From Aquipseudomonas alcaligenes MRY13-0052 (GTDB taxonomy: Bacteria > Pseudomonadota > Gammaproteobacteria > Pseudomonadales > Pseudomonadaceae), in assembly GCA_000474255.1 (NCBI GenBank), contig BATO01000022.1, positions 1 to 64,000 of the forward strand: a stretch of 64,000 nucleotides of DNA. Reading direction: 5' to 3'. Made by a program: the position numbers and the translations under genes. Under the pieces are notes generated by a model. That model was given only the letters and a program-made list of their open reading frames with translations, did not search any database and was not told where the DNA came from. Below are positions 23,368 to 32,265 of this stretch, in pieces. The number at the start of each line of letters is the position of its first letter. Positions within the stretch are counted from its first letter, which is position 1.

Positions 23368-23397
23368 CGAGCCCACCCCGGTGCCGGGGCGGGCTCG
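23368..23397 (-). terminator. Hairpin between TonB receptor and PepSY genes
   Basis: A 14-bp nearly perfect GC stem (23368-23381 with 23384-23397). No T tract follows on the - strand, so it probably attenuates or protects the receptor mRNA rather than terminating fully. Confidence 0.45.
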
Positions 23398-23409
23398 TTC
23401 AAGCACCGG

Positions 23410-25818
23410 TCAGAACTGGTAGCTGAGGGTGGCGGTGACGTTGCGCTGCTCGCCGAAGTAGCAGAAGTCCAGGCTGTAGCAGGAGGCGATGTAGTCCTCG
23501 TCCAGCAGGTTGTTGGCGTTCAGGCTGAGGTCCATGCCCTTGAGCCCCACCTTGCCCAGGTCATAGCCCACCAGCGCATCGATCAGGGTGTAGGAGGGCA
23601 CGTGCAGGGTGTTAGCCCTGTCCGCCCAGCTCTGGCCGACGTAGCGCGCACCGAGGCCGGTGCGCAGGCCGTCCAGGGCGCCGGCGTCGAAGCTGTACTC
23701 GCCCCAGATGGAGGCCATGTGGCGCGGCGCCTGGTTCGGCGTGTTGCCCTGGGTGCCGTCCAGCGACTTGGAGTAGGTGATGTCGGTGAAGGTGTAGCTG
23801 GCCAGCACTTTGAGGTTTTTGGTCACCTGGGTGTTGGCTTCCAGTTCCAGGCCCTGGGAGCGCACCTCGCCCACGGGGGTGTACCAGTCCTGCTGCGGCA
23901 GCTTGGAGGCGACGTTCTGCTGGACGATGTGGAACAGCGAGGCGGTGTACAGGCTGTCGCTGCCCACCGGTTGGAACTTCATCCCGGCTTCCCACTGCGT
24001 GCCCTCGGTGGGTTCCAGCGGCTTGCCGGCCTGGTCCGAATAGGCGTTGGGGTTGAAGGACTCGGAATAGCTGATGTACGGCGCCACGCCGTTGTCGAAC
24101 AGGTACAGCGCGCCGAGGCGGCCGGTGAACTTGCTGCGGCGCTCGTCCGACTTGCTGCCGGCGGTCAGGTTCTTGTCCGAGACCTCCACCCAGTCCTCGC
24201 GCAGGCCGATGGAGAAGCGCCACTGGTTCAGGTCGATCAGGTCCTGCAGGTAGAGGCCGGTCTGCTCCAGGCGGCGGTCGTGCTCCACCTGGCCGTAGCC
24301 CACCAGCGCATCGTTGCCGTACACCGGGTTGAAGGCGTCGATCGGGGCGAGGGCGGCGGAGCCCCATTCCACGTTGGTCTTGCGGTTCTGGTAGTCCAGG
24401 CCCATCAGCAGGGTGTGACGCAGGGCGCCGGTGTCGAATTCGGCCTGGACCATGTTGTCGACGATGTAGGCCTTCAGGTCCTCGGTGGCATCGGTGTAGT
24501 AGCGGTTCAGCTCGGTGGGCGAGGCCCAGCCATAGGCGTACGCCTGCTGCATGCTCACGTCGGAGCTGAGGTAGCGGAAGCTCTGGCGCGCGGTCCAGAC
24601 GTCGTCGAAGCGATGCTCCAGCTGATAGCCGAACATGCGCTGGGTGCGGTCGAAGGCTTCCAGGCTCGGCTCGCCGTCGAAGAAGTCACGGCCGATGCGC
24701 TGGCCGCTGCGTTGGTAAAGGGTGCCCTCGGCCGGTACGCCGCCGTGGTAGCCGCCGTTCGGGTCGTGCTGCAGGTAGCTCTGCAGGGTCAGGCTGGTGT
24801 CTTCGCTGAAGTCGATGGAGAGGGTCGGCGCGATGGCGTAGCGCTCTTCCTTGATGTGGTCGAACTGGGTGTCCGACCCCTCGCCCAAGCCCACCACGCG
24901 ATAGGCGATGCGCTTGTCCTCGTCCAGCGGACCGCTGAAGTCGAAGCCCGCGCCCTTCTGGCCCATGTTGCCCACGGTGGCCTGCACCTGGTGGTAGTCC
25001 TCGTAGAGCGGCTTCTTGCTGGTCAGCGCCACCAGGCCGCCCGGCAGGCTGCGGCCATAGAGCACCGAGGAGGGGCCCTTGAGCACGTCGATGCGCTCGA
25101 GGAAGTACGGGTCCACCTGCAGCGAGCTGTAGGTGCCGCTGTCGCCCATGGTCTTCAGGCCGTCGAGGTAGACGTTGTCCACGCTGTTGTCGGCGAAGCC
25201 GCGCATGACGATGTAGTCGTAGCGGTTCGAGGCGCCCACCTGGCCGGTGAAGATCCCGGGGGTGTAGCGGATCGCCTGCTGCACCGTCTTCGAGCCCTGG
25301 TCCTCGATCTGCTCGCGGGTCACCACCGAGACGGTCTGCGAGGTTTCCAGCAGCGCCTTGCTGGTCTTGGTGGCGATCTGGCTGTGGGTGGCCAGGTAGC
25401 CTTCCTCGCTGCCCAGCGCATTGCCCAGGGCGAACACCTGGGTGGAGGGCACCTCCAGCGCGCCCTGGGTCTTCACCTCGCGCAGCACGTAGCTGCCATC
25501 GCCCAGGCTCTCGGCCTGCAGCGGTGTGTCGCCCAGCAGGCGGCTCAGCGCACCGTCCACCGACCAGGTGCCGCTCAGGCCGGGGGACTGCAGGCCACGG
25601 GTCTGCTCCGGGGTGGCGGAGAGGTTGATCCCGGCCTCACGGGCGAAGCGGTTGAGCACCTCGCCAAGCGGCCCGGCGGGGATGGCGTAGCTGCGGCTGG
25701 CGCTGGCTGCGGCTTCCTCGGCGAAGGCCGGTGTGCCCAGCAGCGGGGCGGCCAGTGCGGCGGAAAGCAGGGCGCCGCGTACGGCAAGGGCGAGGCGGGA
25801 GGCGCGAGGTGCGGTCAT
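23410..25818 (-). CDS. TonB-dependent siderophore receptor with STN signalling domain
   Basis: Outer-membrane ferric-siderophore importer that also signals to the adjacent FecR/FecI pair. 802 residues: signal peptide 1-33 (cleavage after AFA), STN domain about 43-105 (SYAIPAGPLGEVLNRFAREA), plug domain beginning about 135 (TKTSKALLETSQTVSVVTR) and 22-strand barrel ending LSYQF. The C-terminal CYSLDFCYFGE pattern is seen in hydroxamate-type receptors, so a ferrioxamine or ferrichrome-like ligand is possible. ATG 25818 has GGAAG upstream; the earlier start would be TTG. Confidence 0.93.
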   Translation of the reverse strand: MTAPRASRLALAVRGALLSAALAAPLLGTPAFAEEAAASASRSYAIPAGPLGEVLNRFAREAGINLSATPEQTRGLQSPGLSGTWSVDGALSRLLGDTPLQAESLGDGSYVLREVKTQGALEVPSTQVFALGNALGSEEGYLATHSQIATKTSKALLETSQTVSVVTREQIEDQGSKTVQQAIRYTPGIFTGQVGASNRYDYIVMRGFADNSVDNVYLDGLKTMGDSGTYSSLQVDPYFLERIDVLKGPSSVLYGRSLPGGLVALTSKKPLYEDYHQVQATVGNMGQKGAGFDFSGPLDEDKRIAYRVVGLGEGSDTQFDHIKEERYAIAPTLSIDFSEDTSLTLQSYLQHDPNGGYHGGVPAEGTLYQRSGQRIGRDFFDGEPSLEAFDRTQRMFGYQLEHRFDDVWTARQSFRYLSSDVSMQQAYAYGWASPTELNRYYTDATEDLKAYIVDNMVQAEFDTGALRHTLLMGLDYQNRKTNVEWGSAALAPIDAFNPVYGNDALVGYGQVEHDRRLEQTGLYLQDLIDLNQWRFSIGLREDWVEVSDKNLTAGSKSDERRSKFTGRLGALYLFDNGVAPYISYSESFNPNAYSDQAGKPLEPTEGTQWEAGMKFQPVGSDSLYTASLFHIVQQNVASKLPQQDWYTPVGEVRSQGLELEANTQVTKNLKVLASYTFTDITYSKSLDGTQGNTPNQAPRHMASIWGEYSFDAGALDGLRTGLGARYVGQSWADRANTLHVPSYTLIDALVGYDLGKVGLKGMDLSLNANNLLDEDYIASCYSLDFCYFGEQRNVTATLSYQF

Positions 25819-25898
25819 GAAGGCTTCCGTGAAAGGCAAAGGTTAATGGGATTCATTCCCTTTGCCGGACGTTGCGGAAAAACCCGCCAAAAAAGATT

Positions 25899-26882
25899 TC
25901 AGGCCCTGGCCTGTACCGTCACCCACCAGCGGGTGCGGTATTGCACCTCCACCGGCAGCGTGCGGGTCAGCAGCTCCAGCAGCTTGTCGGTGTCGTCCAG
26001 GCGGTACACGCCTGAGAGGCGCAGGTCGGCGATGGCCTCGCTGCATGCCAGGCGGCCGTTGCGGTAGCGCGAGACTTCGGCGAGGAAGTCGGCCAGGCGC
26101 ATGCCACGGGTGACGATCAGCCCATCGGCCCAGGCGGCTGCGTCCATGTCCGCTGCTTCCAGCGGGCGCGCGGCGTATTCGTTGATATCGAAGCGTTGTC
26201 CGGCGCGAGCGACCAGGGCGCCGGTGCCGGCCAATGGGGCGATGCTCACGGCACCTTCGGCGACGCTCAGGCGGGTGGAGGCCTGCTCCTGGCGCACCAC
26301 GAAGCGGCCACCCAGGCTCTCCAGCAGGCCATGGCGGGTGCGCACGCGCAGGGGGCGGGGGAGGCCCGTCGTGGCATCAGGGCCGCTGTCAACGAGGATC
26401 TCGCCACGGTCCAACAGCAGCAGGCGCTGCTGCTCGTCGAAACGTACATCCACTGCGCTGTCGGTGTTCAGGTGCAGTTGCGTGCCATCGGCCAGCGCCA
26501 CGTGGCGGCGTTCACCAACGGCGGTGCCGTAATCGGCGGTCAGGCGCGGCCAGGGCGTCAGGTCGCGGGCCAGCCACAGCGCGGAACCGCTGACCATGGC
26601 TGCCGACAGCAGCTTCAGGGCCTGGCGGCGACGCAGGCGCTGGGCCGAGGTTTCCAGGGTCTCCATCACGGTGCCGGCGCCGGGCACGGCTTTCAGCGAG
26701 CTGGACAGTTCGTCGTCCAGCACCTGCACGCGCTGCCAGGCCTGTTCGTGGTCCTGGTGGGCGGCGCGCCAGTGCTCGCAGGCGCGCTGCAGCTCGGCAT
26801 CACCGCTGGCGGAGCGCAAGCGCACCAGCCAGTGGATGGCCTGGCGCACCACCTGCGCATCGGCCTGGGATGAGGCGCTCAT
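25899..26882 (-). CDS. FecR-like anti-sigma/sigma-regulator protein
   Basis: Inner-membrane regulator relaying receptor occupancy to the sigma factor. 327 residues: N-terminal cytoplasmic DUF4880-like helix region (RQAIHWLVRLRSASGDAELQ), a transmembrane segment about 88-107, a periplasmic FecR domain (about 115-215), and a C-terminal STN-like module (about 250-327). Its ATG overlaps the sigma-factor stop (ATGA), so the pair is co-translated. A longer in-frame start lies inside the sigma gene and is rejected. Confidence 0.92.
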   Translation of the reverse strand: MSASSQADAQVVRQAIHWLVRLRSASGDAELQRACEHWRAAHQDHEQAWQRVQVLDDELSSSLKAVPGAGTVMETLETSAQRLRRRQALKLLSAAMVSGSALWLARDLTPWPRLTADYGTAVGERRHVALADGTQLHLNTDSAVDVRFDEQQRLLLLDRGEILVDSGPDATTGLPRPLRVRTRHGLLESLGGRFVVRQEQASTRLSVAEGAVSIAPLAGTGALVARAGQRFDINEYAARPLEAADMDAAAWADGLIVTRGMRLADFLAEVSRYRNGRLACSEAIADLRLSGVYRLDDTDKLLELLTRTLPVEVQYRTRWWVTVQARA

Positions 26883-27379
26883 TCGGCGAAGCGCAGATGG
26901 TAGCAATGGAACAGGGCGTCGGCGACATGGCGCTCCACCGAACGCAGGGAGATGCCCATGCGCTCGGCCACCTGCACATGGGTCAGCCCCTCGCACTGGG
27001 CCAACAGGAAGGCGGTGCGCACCTTCGGCTTCAGGCCATCGAGCATGCGCGCGATGCGTTCCAGCAACTCGAGGATCTGCTCGCGTTCCTCCAGGCTCGG
27101 CGTCTGCGCCTCCGGCAGGTGGGCGAGGGATTCCAGGTAGGCCCGCTCCAGTTCCTCGCGGCGCCAGTGGTCGATCACCAGCCCCCGCGCGACGGTGCGC
27201 AGGAAGGCGCGCGGCGTGGCGATCTCCAGCTGCTCGCGGCGGGCGAGCAGGCGCAGGAAGGTGTCCTGGGCCAGGTCGGCGGCATCGGCGGCGTTGCCGA
27301 GGCGGCCGCGCAGCCAGTTCTTCAGCCAGCCGTGATGGTCGCTGTAGAGGCGTTGCACACTGAGATGGGGAGACGACAT
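26879..27379 (-). CDS. FecI-like ECF sigma factor
   Basis: Extracytoplasmic-function sigma factor for the receptor operon. 166 residues: region 2 (DAADLAQDTFLRLLA near 34-48, TPRAFLRTVARGLVIDHWRR near 58-77) and region 4 (LLAQCEGLTHVQVAERMGISLRSVERHV near 126-153). ATG 27379 has GGTGACCCC-type context without a strong ribosome site, but the protein aligns to the family from there. A Fur-like box lies about 30-45 bases upstream. Confidence 0.93.
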   Translation of the reverse strand: MSSPHLSVQRLYSDHHGWLKNWLRGRLGNAADAADLAQDTFLRLLARREQLEIATPRAFLRTVARGLVIDHWRREELERAYLESLAHLPEAQTPSLEEREQILELLERIARMLDGLKPKVRTAFLLAQCEGLTHVQVAERMGISLRSVERHVADALFHCYHLRFAE

Positions 27380-27406
27380 GGGGTCACCGAAGAATCGGTA
27401 GCAAAT

Positions 27407-27425
27407 GAAAATTAATCGCATTTTC
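27407..27425. promoter_or_regulatory. Candidate Fur box before the sigma gene
   Basis: GAAAAT and ATTTTC flank a 7-base centre, matching about 12 of 19 positions of the GATAATGATAATCATTATC consensus. Its place just upstream of a FecI-type gene agrees with iron control, as is usual for this class. Confidence 0.5.
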
Positions 27426-27464
27426 TTGATGCGCGAAGGGATTTGCAACGTTGGCGTGCAGGAA

Positions 27465-27498
27465 AAGGGCGGCCGGTCATGTCGAACCGTCCGCCCTT
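27465..27498 (-). terminator. Terminator of the cobGHIJ operon
   Basis: On the - strand, 8 outer and 4 inner base pairs (27465-27472 with 27491-27498; 27474-27477 with 27486-27489) precede TTTTCC. It lies 32 bases after the cobJ stop. Confidence 0.75.
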
Positions 27499-27529
27499 GC
27501 TTCGCGTCCTGCCAGGTGCTGGTGCCGCC

Positions 27530-29185
27530 TCAGCGATACCAGCGCGGGGTGTACACCCAGTCCTGGCCGTCGGGGCGGGGAATGCGCCGGGTCAGTGACG
27601 AACCGATGATCACCAGGGTGCGCATGTCCACCTGTTCCGGGCGCAGCTCGCCGAGGCTGGTGAGCGTCAGCGCCTCGGCCGGGCGGCCGATGTCGCGGCC
27701 CAGGACGACCACGGTTTCCGGGCGGCGGTGGCGGGCGACGATTTCCAGCGCGCGGGCCAGCTGCCAGGGGCGGGCCTTGGAAATGGGGTTGTAGAAGGCC
27801 ATGGCCAGGTCGGCGGCGCCGGCGTGGTCGAGGCGCTGCTCGATCACCTCCCAGGGCTTGAGGTTGTCCGAGAGCGAGATCAGGCAGAAGTCGTGGCCCA
27901 GGGGCGCACCGGCCTTGGCGGCAGTGGCCAGGGCGGCGGAGACGCCGGGGAACACCTGCAGCTCCACCCGTTGCCAGTGCGGGTCGCGGTTGTCGTCCAG
28001 GGCTTCGAGCACGGCGGCGGCCATGGCGAACACCCCAGGATCACCCGAGGACACCACCACCACCCGGCGCCCGCTGGCCGCCAGCTCGAAGGCGTGGCGG
28101 GCGCGTTGCAGCTCCTCGCGGTTGTCGGTGCAGTGCAGCACCTGCTCCGGGCGGAAGGGCCCGGCCATGCGGATGTAGGTCTCGTAGCCCAGCAGGTCCT
28201 CGGCCTCGTCCAGGGCGCGACGCGTGGCCGGGACCATGAACTCTGCGGCGCCCGGGCCCAGGCCTACCACCGTCAGGCGGCCACGGCGCTGGCCGATGCG
28301 CTCCACATCCAGCGGCCGCTCCGCGCGGTACAGGCGGATGCCGGAAAGGTGCTGGTGCAGGGGCGGCAGTGCCTGTTCGTTGACCACGAAGCGCAATGGC
28401 ACGCCGAGTTCGTCGGCGCAGGCGGCCAGCGTGGCGTCGGTCATGCGTTCGGGGGCGGCCAGCAGGCAGGCGAGGGCGCCGCTGGCCAGCCCGGCGGTTG
28501 CCAGGGCCTGGCGCACGGCACCGGCGTCCGCTGCCTCGTCGAGGCGCGCAGCCACCACGCGGGGGTGGATCAGCAGCTCGTCAGCGGCATCGGGACGTTG
28601 CTCGGCAGTGATGTGGATAACCCGCTGCGCCTGCTCCGCCAGGGGCAGGTTGGCGCTCTCCAGCCAGGGCGCCTCGCCCTCGACGCGGACGGGCTCGCCA
28701 CCCAGCAGGTCGGAGACGAAGCGCTTGCCCTGCTCGATATCGGCCAGGGCATAGCCCGGCGGCGGCTCCAGCAGGCAGGTGCCGAAACGCAGTTCGCCGC
28801 TGGTGGTGATGGCCGGGGCCACCTCCAGTTGCGCGGCGATCTCGCGGGCCATGCGGTTGACCCCGCCGAGCCCGCCCAGCAGCGGCACCACCGCGCTGCC
28901 GTCCTCGGCCACGGCCAGCACCGGCGGCTCGGCGCCCTTGCTGGCCAGTTGCGAAGCGAGGCTGCGGATAAGGATGCCGGCGGCGCACAGGGCGATGATC
29001 GGCCTGTCGTCGCGGTAGAGCCCGCGCAGGGTCTCGCCGAATTCGGCGCAGGTTTCGTCGGCGCCTGCCACGCGCCCGGCCAGGCCGAGCACGCGGGCCT
29101 GTGGATAAAGCGCCTGGATGCGCCGGGCGACGGGCAGGCCGCCCTGGCCGAGCAGCAGGATGGCCGGGGCCTTGCGTGCGTCCAT
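27530..29185 (-). CDS. cobJ: CobJ: CbiG-like domain fused to precorrin-3B C17-methyltransferase
   Basis: Makes precorrin-4 by ring contraction and C17 methylation in aerobic cobalamin synthesis. 551 residues. Residues about 1-300 resemble CbiG (ILLLGQGGLPVARRIQALYP at the start, then GGVNRMAREIA); residues about 302-551 are the CbiH/CobJ methyltransferase, with GLGPGAAEFM, SSGDPGVFAMAAAV and FYNPISKAR. The CbiG C-terminal part (about 225-290) has lost the lysine- and glutamate-bearing motif kept in the separate CobE at 48077. Start overlaps the cobI stop (TGATG). The much longer in-frame extension to 30013 is antisense-like shadow of cobI. Confidence 0.93.
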   Translation of the reverse strand: MDARKAPAILLLGQGGLPVARRIQALYPQARVLGLAGRVAGADETCAEFGETLRGLYRDDRPIIALCAAGILIRSLASQLASKGAEPPVLAVAEDGSAVVPLLGGLGGVNRMAREIAAQLEVAPAITTSGELRFGTCLLEPPPGYALADIEQGKRFVSDLLGGEPVRVEGEAPWLESANLPLAEQAQRVIHITAEQRPDAADELLIHPRVVAARLDEAADAGAVRQALATAGLASGALACLLAAPERMTDATLAACADELGVPLRFVVNEQALPPLHQHLSGIRLYRAERPLDVERIGQRRGRLTVVGLGPGAAEFMVPATRRALDEAEDLLGYETYIRMAGPFRPEQVLHCTDNREELQRARHAFELAASGRRVVVVSSGDPGVFAMAAAVLEALDDNRDPHWQRVELQVFPGVSAALATAAKAGAPLGHDFCLISLSDNLKPWEVIEQRLDHAGAADLAMAFYNPISKARPWQLARALEIVARHRRPETVVVLGRDIGRPAEALTLTSLGELRPEQVDMRTLVIIGSSLTRRIPRPDGQDWVYTPRWYR

Positions 29186-29946
29186 CACCCTCTCCACTTC
29201 TGGCCGGGGACCAGGATCATGGAGAAGTAGGGCGAGGCCATCGGGTCCACCTCGTGCAGCGGCAGGATGCGCTGGTTGCCCATGGTGGCGCGCTCCACGT
29301 AATGGGCGCGGCCATCCAGGCCCAGCTCGCCGAGCACCCGGCGCACCTTGTCGAAGTTGCGGCCGAGCTTCATCACCACTGCCGCCTCGGCGTCCGCCAG
29401 GCGCGCCTTCAGCTCCGCTTCCGGCAGCACGCCGGAGAGCACCGAAAGGCTCTGGTTGCGGTACACCAGCGGCACGCCGAGCACCGCGGCGCTGCCCAGC
29501 ATGGAGCACACGCCCGGCACCACTTCGGCCTCGTAGCGCTCGGCCAGGCGGTCGTGCAGGTACATGTAGGAGCCGTAGAAGAACGGGTCGCCCTCGCAGA
29601 TCACCGCCACGTCGCGGCCGGCGTCCAGGTGCTGGGCCACCTGCTGGGCGGCGGTGTCGTAGAAGTCGCTGATCACATCCTCGTAGGAGAGCGGCGGCTC
29701 CAGCTTTTCGGTGGTCACCGGGTAGACCAGGGGCATGCGCAGCTGCGACTCCACCAGGTGCTGCTCGATGATGCCGAAGGCATTGCCGCCCTGGCCCAGG
29801 TTGGCCTTCGCCTTGGCCACGAAGTAGCCGACTACTGGGGCCGACTGCAGCAGGCGCAGGGCCTTGAGGGTGATGAGTTCGGGGTCGCCGGGGCCCACGC
29901 CCAGGCCGATCAGCCGGCCTTTGCCGGAATGTTCCTGCGCACCCAT
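29185..29946 (-). CDS. cobI: Precorrin-2 C20-methyltransferase
   Basis: SAM-dependent methylation giving precorrin-3A. 253 residues with the tetrapyrrole methylase signature [18 protein letters not shown] near the start, [20 protein letters not shown] and [16 protein letters not shown] in the middle. Both ends overlap neighbours by one base (TGATG), so cobH-cobI-cobJ are tightly coupled. Confidence 0.96.
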   Translation of the reverse strand: MGAQEHSGKGRLIGLGVGPGDPELITLKALRLLQSAPVVGYFVAKAKANLGQGGNAFGIIEQHLVESQLRMPLVYPVTTEKLEPPLSYEDVISDFYDTAAQQVAQHLDAGRDVAVICEGDPFFYGSYMYLHDRLAERYEAEVVPGVCSMLGSAAVLGVPLVYRNQSLSVLSGVLPEAELKARLADAEAAVVMKLGRNFDKVRRVLGELGLDGRAHYVERATMGNQRILPLHEVDPMASPYFSMILVPGQKWRG

Positions 29947-30572
29947 CACTCCACCTCCGTGGCCAGGGCGTTGATCGCCGCCGCCGCCATGGCGCTGCCG
30001 CCACGACGACCACGCACGATCACGTAGGGCACGCCACGGCTGTCGGCGGCGAGCATGTCCTTGGATTCCGCCGCACCGACGAAGCCCACCGGGAAGCCGA
30101 GGATCAGCGCCGGCTTCGGCGCGCCGGCATCGAGCATCTCCAGCAGGTAGAAGAGCGCGGTGGGTGCGTTGCCGATCACCACCACGCTGCCTTCCAGGTG
30201 TTCGCGCCAATGCTCCAGTGCCACCGCCGAACGGGTATTGCCCAGCTCGCGGGCCAGCTCCGGCACGCCGGCATCGTTGAGGGTGCAGATGACCTTGTTG
30301 TCCGCCGGCAGGCGCGCGCGGGTCACGCCCTCGGCCACCATGCGTGCATCACAGAGAATCGGCGCGCCAGCGGCGATGGCGGCGCGGCCGGCGGCTCCGG
30401 CACCGGGGGAGAAGCGCAGGTCCTGCACCACGTCGACCATGCCGCAGGCGTGGATCACGCGCACGGCGAGCTTCTCCAGGTCCGGCGGGATGGCGGAGAG
30501 GTCCGCCTCGGCGCGGATGATGGAGAAGGAGTGGCGATAGATCTCCTGACCATCGCGGATGTAATCGATCAT
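29946..30572 (-). CDS. cobH: Precorrin-8X methylmutase
   Basis: Moves the C11 methyl to C12, forming hydrogenobyrinate. 208 residues, usual length; the catalytic-histidine region is [12 protein letters not shown] near residues 38-49 and the conserved [13 protein letters not shown] lies near 159-171. Overlaps cobG by 4 bases upstream and cobI by one base downstream. Confidence 0.96.
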   Translation of the reverse strand: MIDYIRDGQEIYRHSFSIIRAEADLSAIPPDLEKLAVRVIHACGMVDVVQDLRFSPGAGAAGRAAIAAGAPILCDARMVAEGVTRARLPADNKVICTLNDAGVPELARELGNTRSAVALEHWREHLEGSVVVIGNAPTALFYLLEMLDAGAPKPALILGFPVGFVGAAESKDMLAADSRGVPYVIVRGRRGGSAMAAAAINALATEVE

Positions 30573-31909
30573 TCGGTGGAGCTCCAGCTGTCAGGCGTGG
30601 CGGCCAGCCAGGCGGCCGCCGCGTGTATGTCCAGGTCGCGCGCCAGCGGGCGGCCGAAGCCACCGGCGCCGTCGTCGCGTCGATAGAGGTCGTAATGGCC
30701 GTCGCCCGTGGCCAGCAGGGTCAGCGGCGCCACGTTGGCGGCGGCGCAGGAGCGCGGGCAGCCGCACAGGTGCACCTGGGCACCGTCGGGCAGCACGGCG
30801 GCCAGGGTCAGGGCGTCGGCCTTGGTGTCGGCCAGGCCCTTGGCGCAACCGGCGGAACCGGTGCAGGCCTGGATGCGCGCCAGGGGCGCGTCGATATCGG
30901 TGCACAGGCCCAGGGCCGTGAGCTCGGCCAGCAGCGGGGCGGTTTCCTGCCCCGGTACGTTGGGCAGCAGCACCGATTGCCAGGGGGTCATATGCAGGCT
31001 GCCGTCGCCGTGGCGCTGGGCCAGTTCGGCGAGGGTCAGCAACTGGCTGGCCTGCAGGCGCCCCAGGGGCGGGATGGCGCCCACCAGGTACAGGCCGGCC
31101 TGCAGTTGCGGCAGCACGCCAACGGGGCGCAGGTCGCTGGCAGCGCGGCGCCAGTTGCCGGCTTCATGCAACGGGAAGGGCAGGCGCTGGCGCAGTTCGG
31201 CCAGCAAACGCTCGGCGCCGAGGCTGCCGAGCAGGTCGCGCATGCGGGCCTGCTGCGGCGTGGCCAGTTCGAGGAAGAGGTCCAGCAGCGCCTCCACCAG
31301 GGCCGGCACCCGGGCGCCGGGTACCGCCGCCAGGGCAGGGGCGTCGCCGGTTTCGCGGGGCGGGCAGCCGGCCAGGCCGAAGGCGAACAGGCCGTCCTTG
31401 CCGGGCTCCATGGCGGCCAGCCAGATGTCGTTGGGGTGGTCGAGCATCGCCAGGGCTTCGCCGCCGTCCAGCAGCAGGGCGAACTTGGGCGAAAGCACGT
31501 GGAAGCGCGGGTTGTCTTCCAGCAGGGCCAGCAGGCGCGCGGCCAGGGGACGGATGTCCTGGAGCGCCTGCGGGTCGAGCCCGGCGGCGGGGCTGACCAT
31601 CAGGTTGCGCACATCGTCCGCGCCCGGCGTGGCGGCGCCCAGGCCGATGGCCAGCAGCTCGGCGATCAGCGCCTGTTCGTTGCCCGGGGTCACACCACGG
31701 ATCTGCAGGTTGGCGCGGTTGGTGGCTTCCAGCACGCCGCCGGAATGGCCATGGGCGGCGATCGACAGGGCTTCGGCCGTGCCGGCCTGCAGGCGACCGC
31801 AGGGCAGCTTGATGCGGCAGATTCCGCCATCCTTCGCCGGGACGATACGCAGCAACCCCGGGCAGGCCGAGGGGCGGACGGATGGAGCGCTGGAGGGAGC
31901 CTGTTTCAC
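30569..31909 (-). CDS. cobG: Precorrin-3B synthase (oxygen-dependent)
   Basis: Fe-S enzyme that oxidises precorrin-3A with O2, marking the aerobic pathway. About 446 residues. Nitrite/sulfite-reductase-like repeats are visible ([19 protein letters not shown], later [15 protein letters not shown]) and Fe-S cysteines occur in [13 protein letters not shown] and [11 protein letters not shown]. No ATG fits; the start is taken as GTG 31909 (another GTG at 31918). The ribosome site is poor, consistent with control by the riboswitch about 100 bases upstream. The in-frame extension to 31996 enters the riboswitch platform. Confidence 0.9.
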   Translation of the reverse strand: MKQAPSSAPSVRPSACPGLLRIVPAKDGGICRIKLPCGRLQAGTAEALSIAAHGHSGGVLEATNRANLQIRGVTPGNEQALIAELLAIGLGAATPGADDVRNLMVSPAAGLDPQALQDIRPLAARLLALLEDNPRFHVLSPKFALLLDGGEALAMLDHPNDIWLAAMEPGKDGLFAFGLAGCPPRETGDAPALAAVPGARVPALVEALLDLFLELATPQQARMRDLLGSLGAERLLAELRQRLPFPLHEAGNWRRAASDLRPVGVLPQLQAGLYLVGAIPPLGRLQASQLLTLAELAQRHGDGSLHMTPWQSVLLPNVPGQETAPLLAELTALGLCTDIDAPLARIQACTGSAGCAKGLADTKADALTLAAVLPDGAQVHLCGCPRSCAAANVAPLTLLATGDGHYDLYRRDDGAGGFGRPLARDLDIHAAAAWLAATPDSWSSTE

Positions 31910-31942
31910 CGTGGTCACCGGGTCAGTTGCCGCGGCGACCGT

Positions 31943-31960
31943 GTTCCCCGCACGGGGAAC
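31943..31960 (-). promoter_or_regulatory. Palindromic hairpin in the cobG expression platform
   Basis: An 18-base perfect palindrome (GTTCCCCG with CGGGGAAC) can form a 7-bp hairpin about 34 bases before the cobG start. Its flank repeats 12 bases (31937-31948) that also occur inside the aptamer (32121-32132), giving a possible alternative pairing. Confidence 0.5.
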
Positions 31961-32007
31961 CCTGGCACCGAGACACCCCGCTCGATGCGTGCACACGCGA
32001 CTGGTGT

Positions 32008-32170
32008 CACCGGCAGGTCTCCTGGCTGGCAGGTCAGTGTCCGTCGCGGCCTTCCCGGTTTCCCAGTGGCACGGATCGCGAGAACTCGCTGCATACAGTT
32101 GCGGGGGCAGCCACGGCTTGGACCGTGTTCCCTCTTAGGCCGGGCGCAGTGGGCGCTCCGGCAACCGGTG
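32008..32170 (-). ncRNA. Cobalamin riboswitch of cobG
   Basis: On the - strand, a P1 stem closes CACCGG-type ends (32165-32170 with 32008-32013). In order inside are GGGAACACGG, the core GCTGCCCCCGCAACTGTA, GCCACTGGGAA, and the B12 box AGCCAGGAGACCTGCC. It should reduce cobGHIJ expression when B12 is plentiful. A CATAAT-like -10 lies just upstream on the - strand. Confidence 0.93.
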
Positions 32171-32265
32171 AAGGGCGCTATTATGCCCGCTTTGCGCGGC
32201 TGTGGGATGCGGCTGGTTGTCGGATGCCCAACGGACGCGGCACGGTCGGATACGAGGAAAAACGC

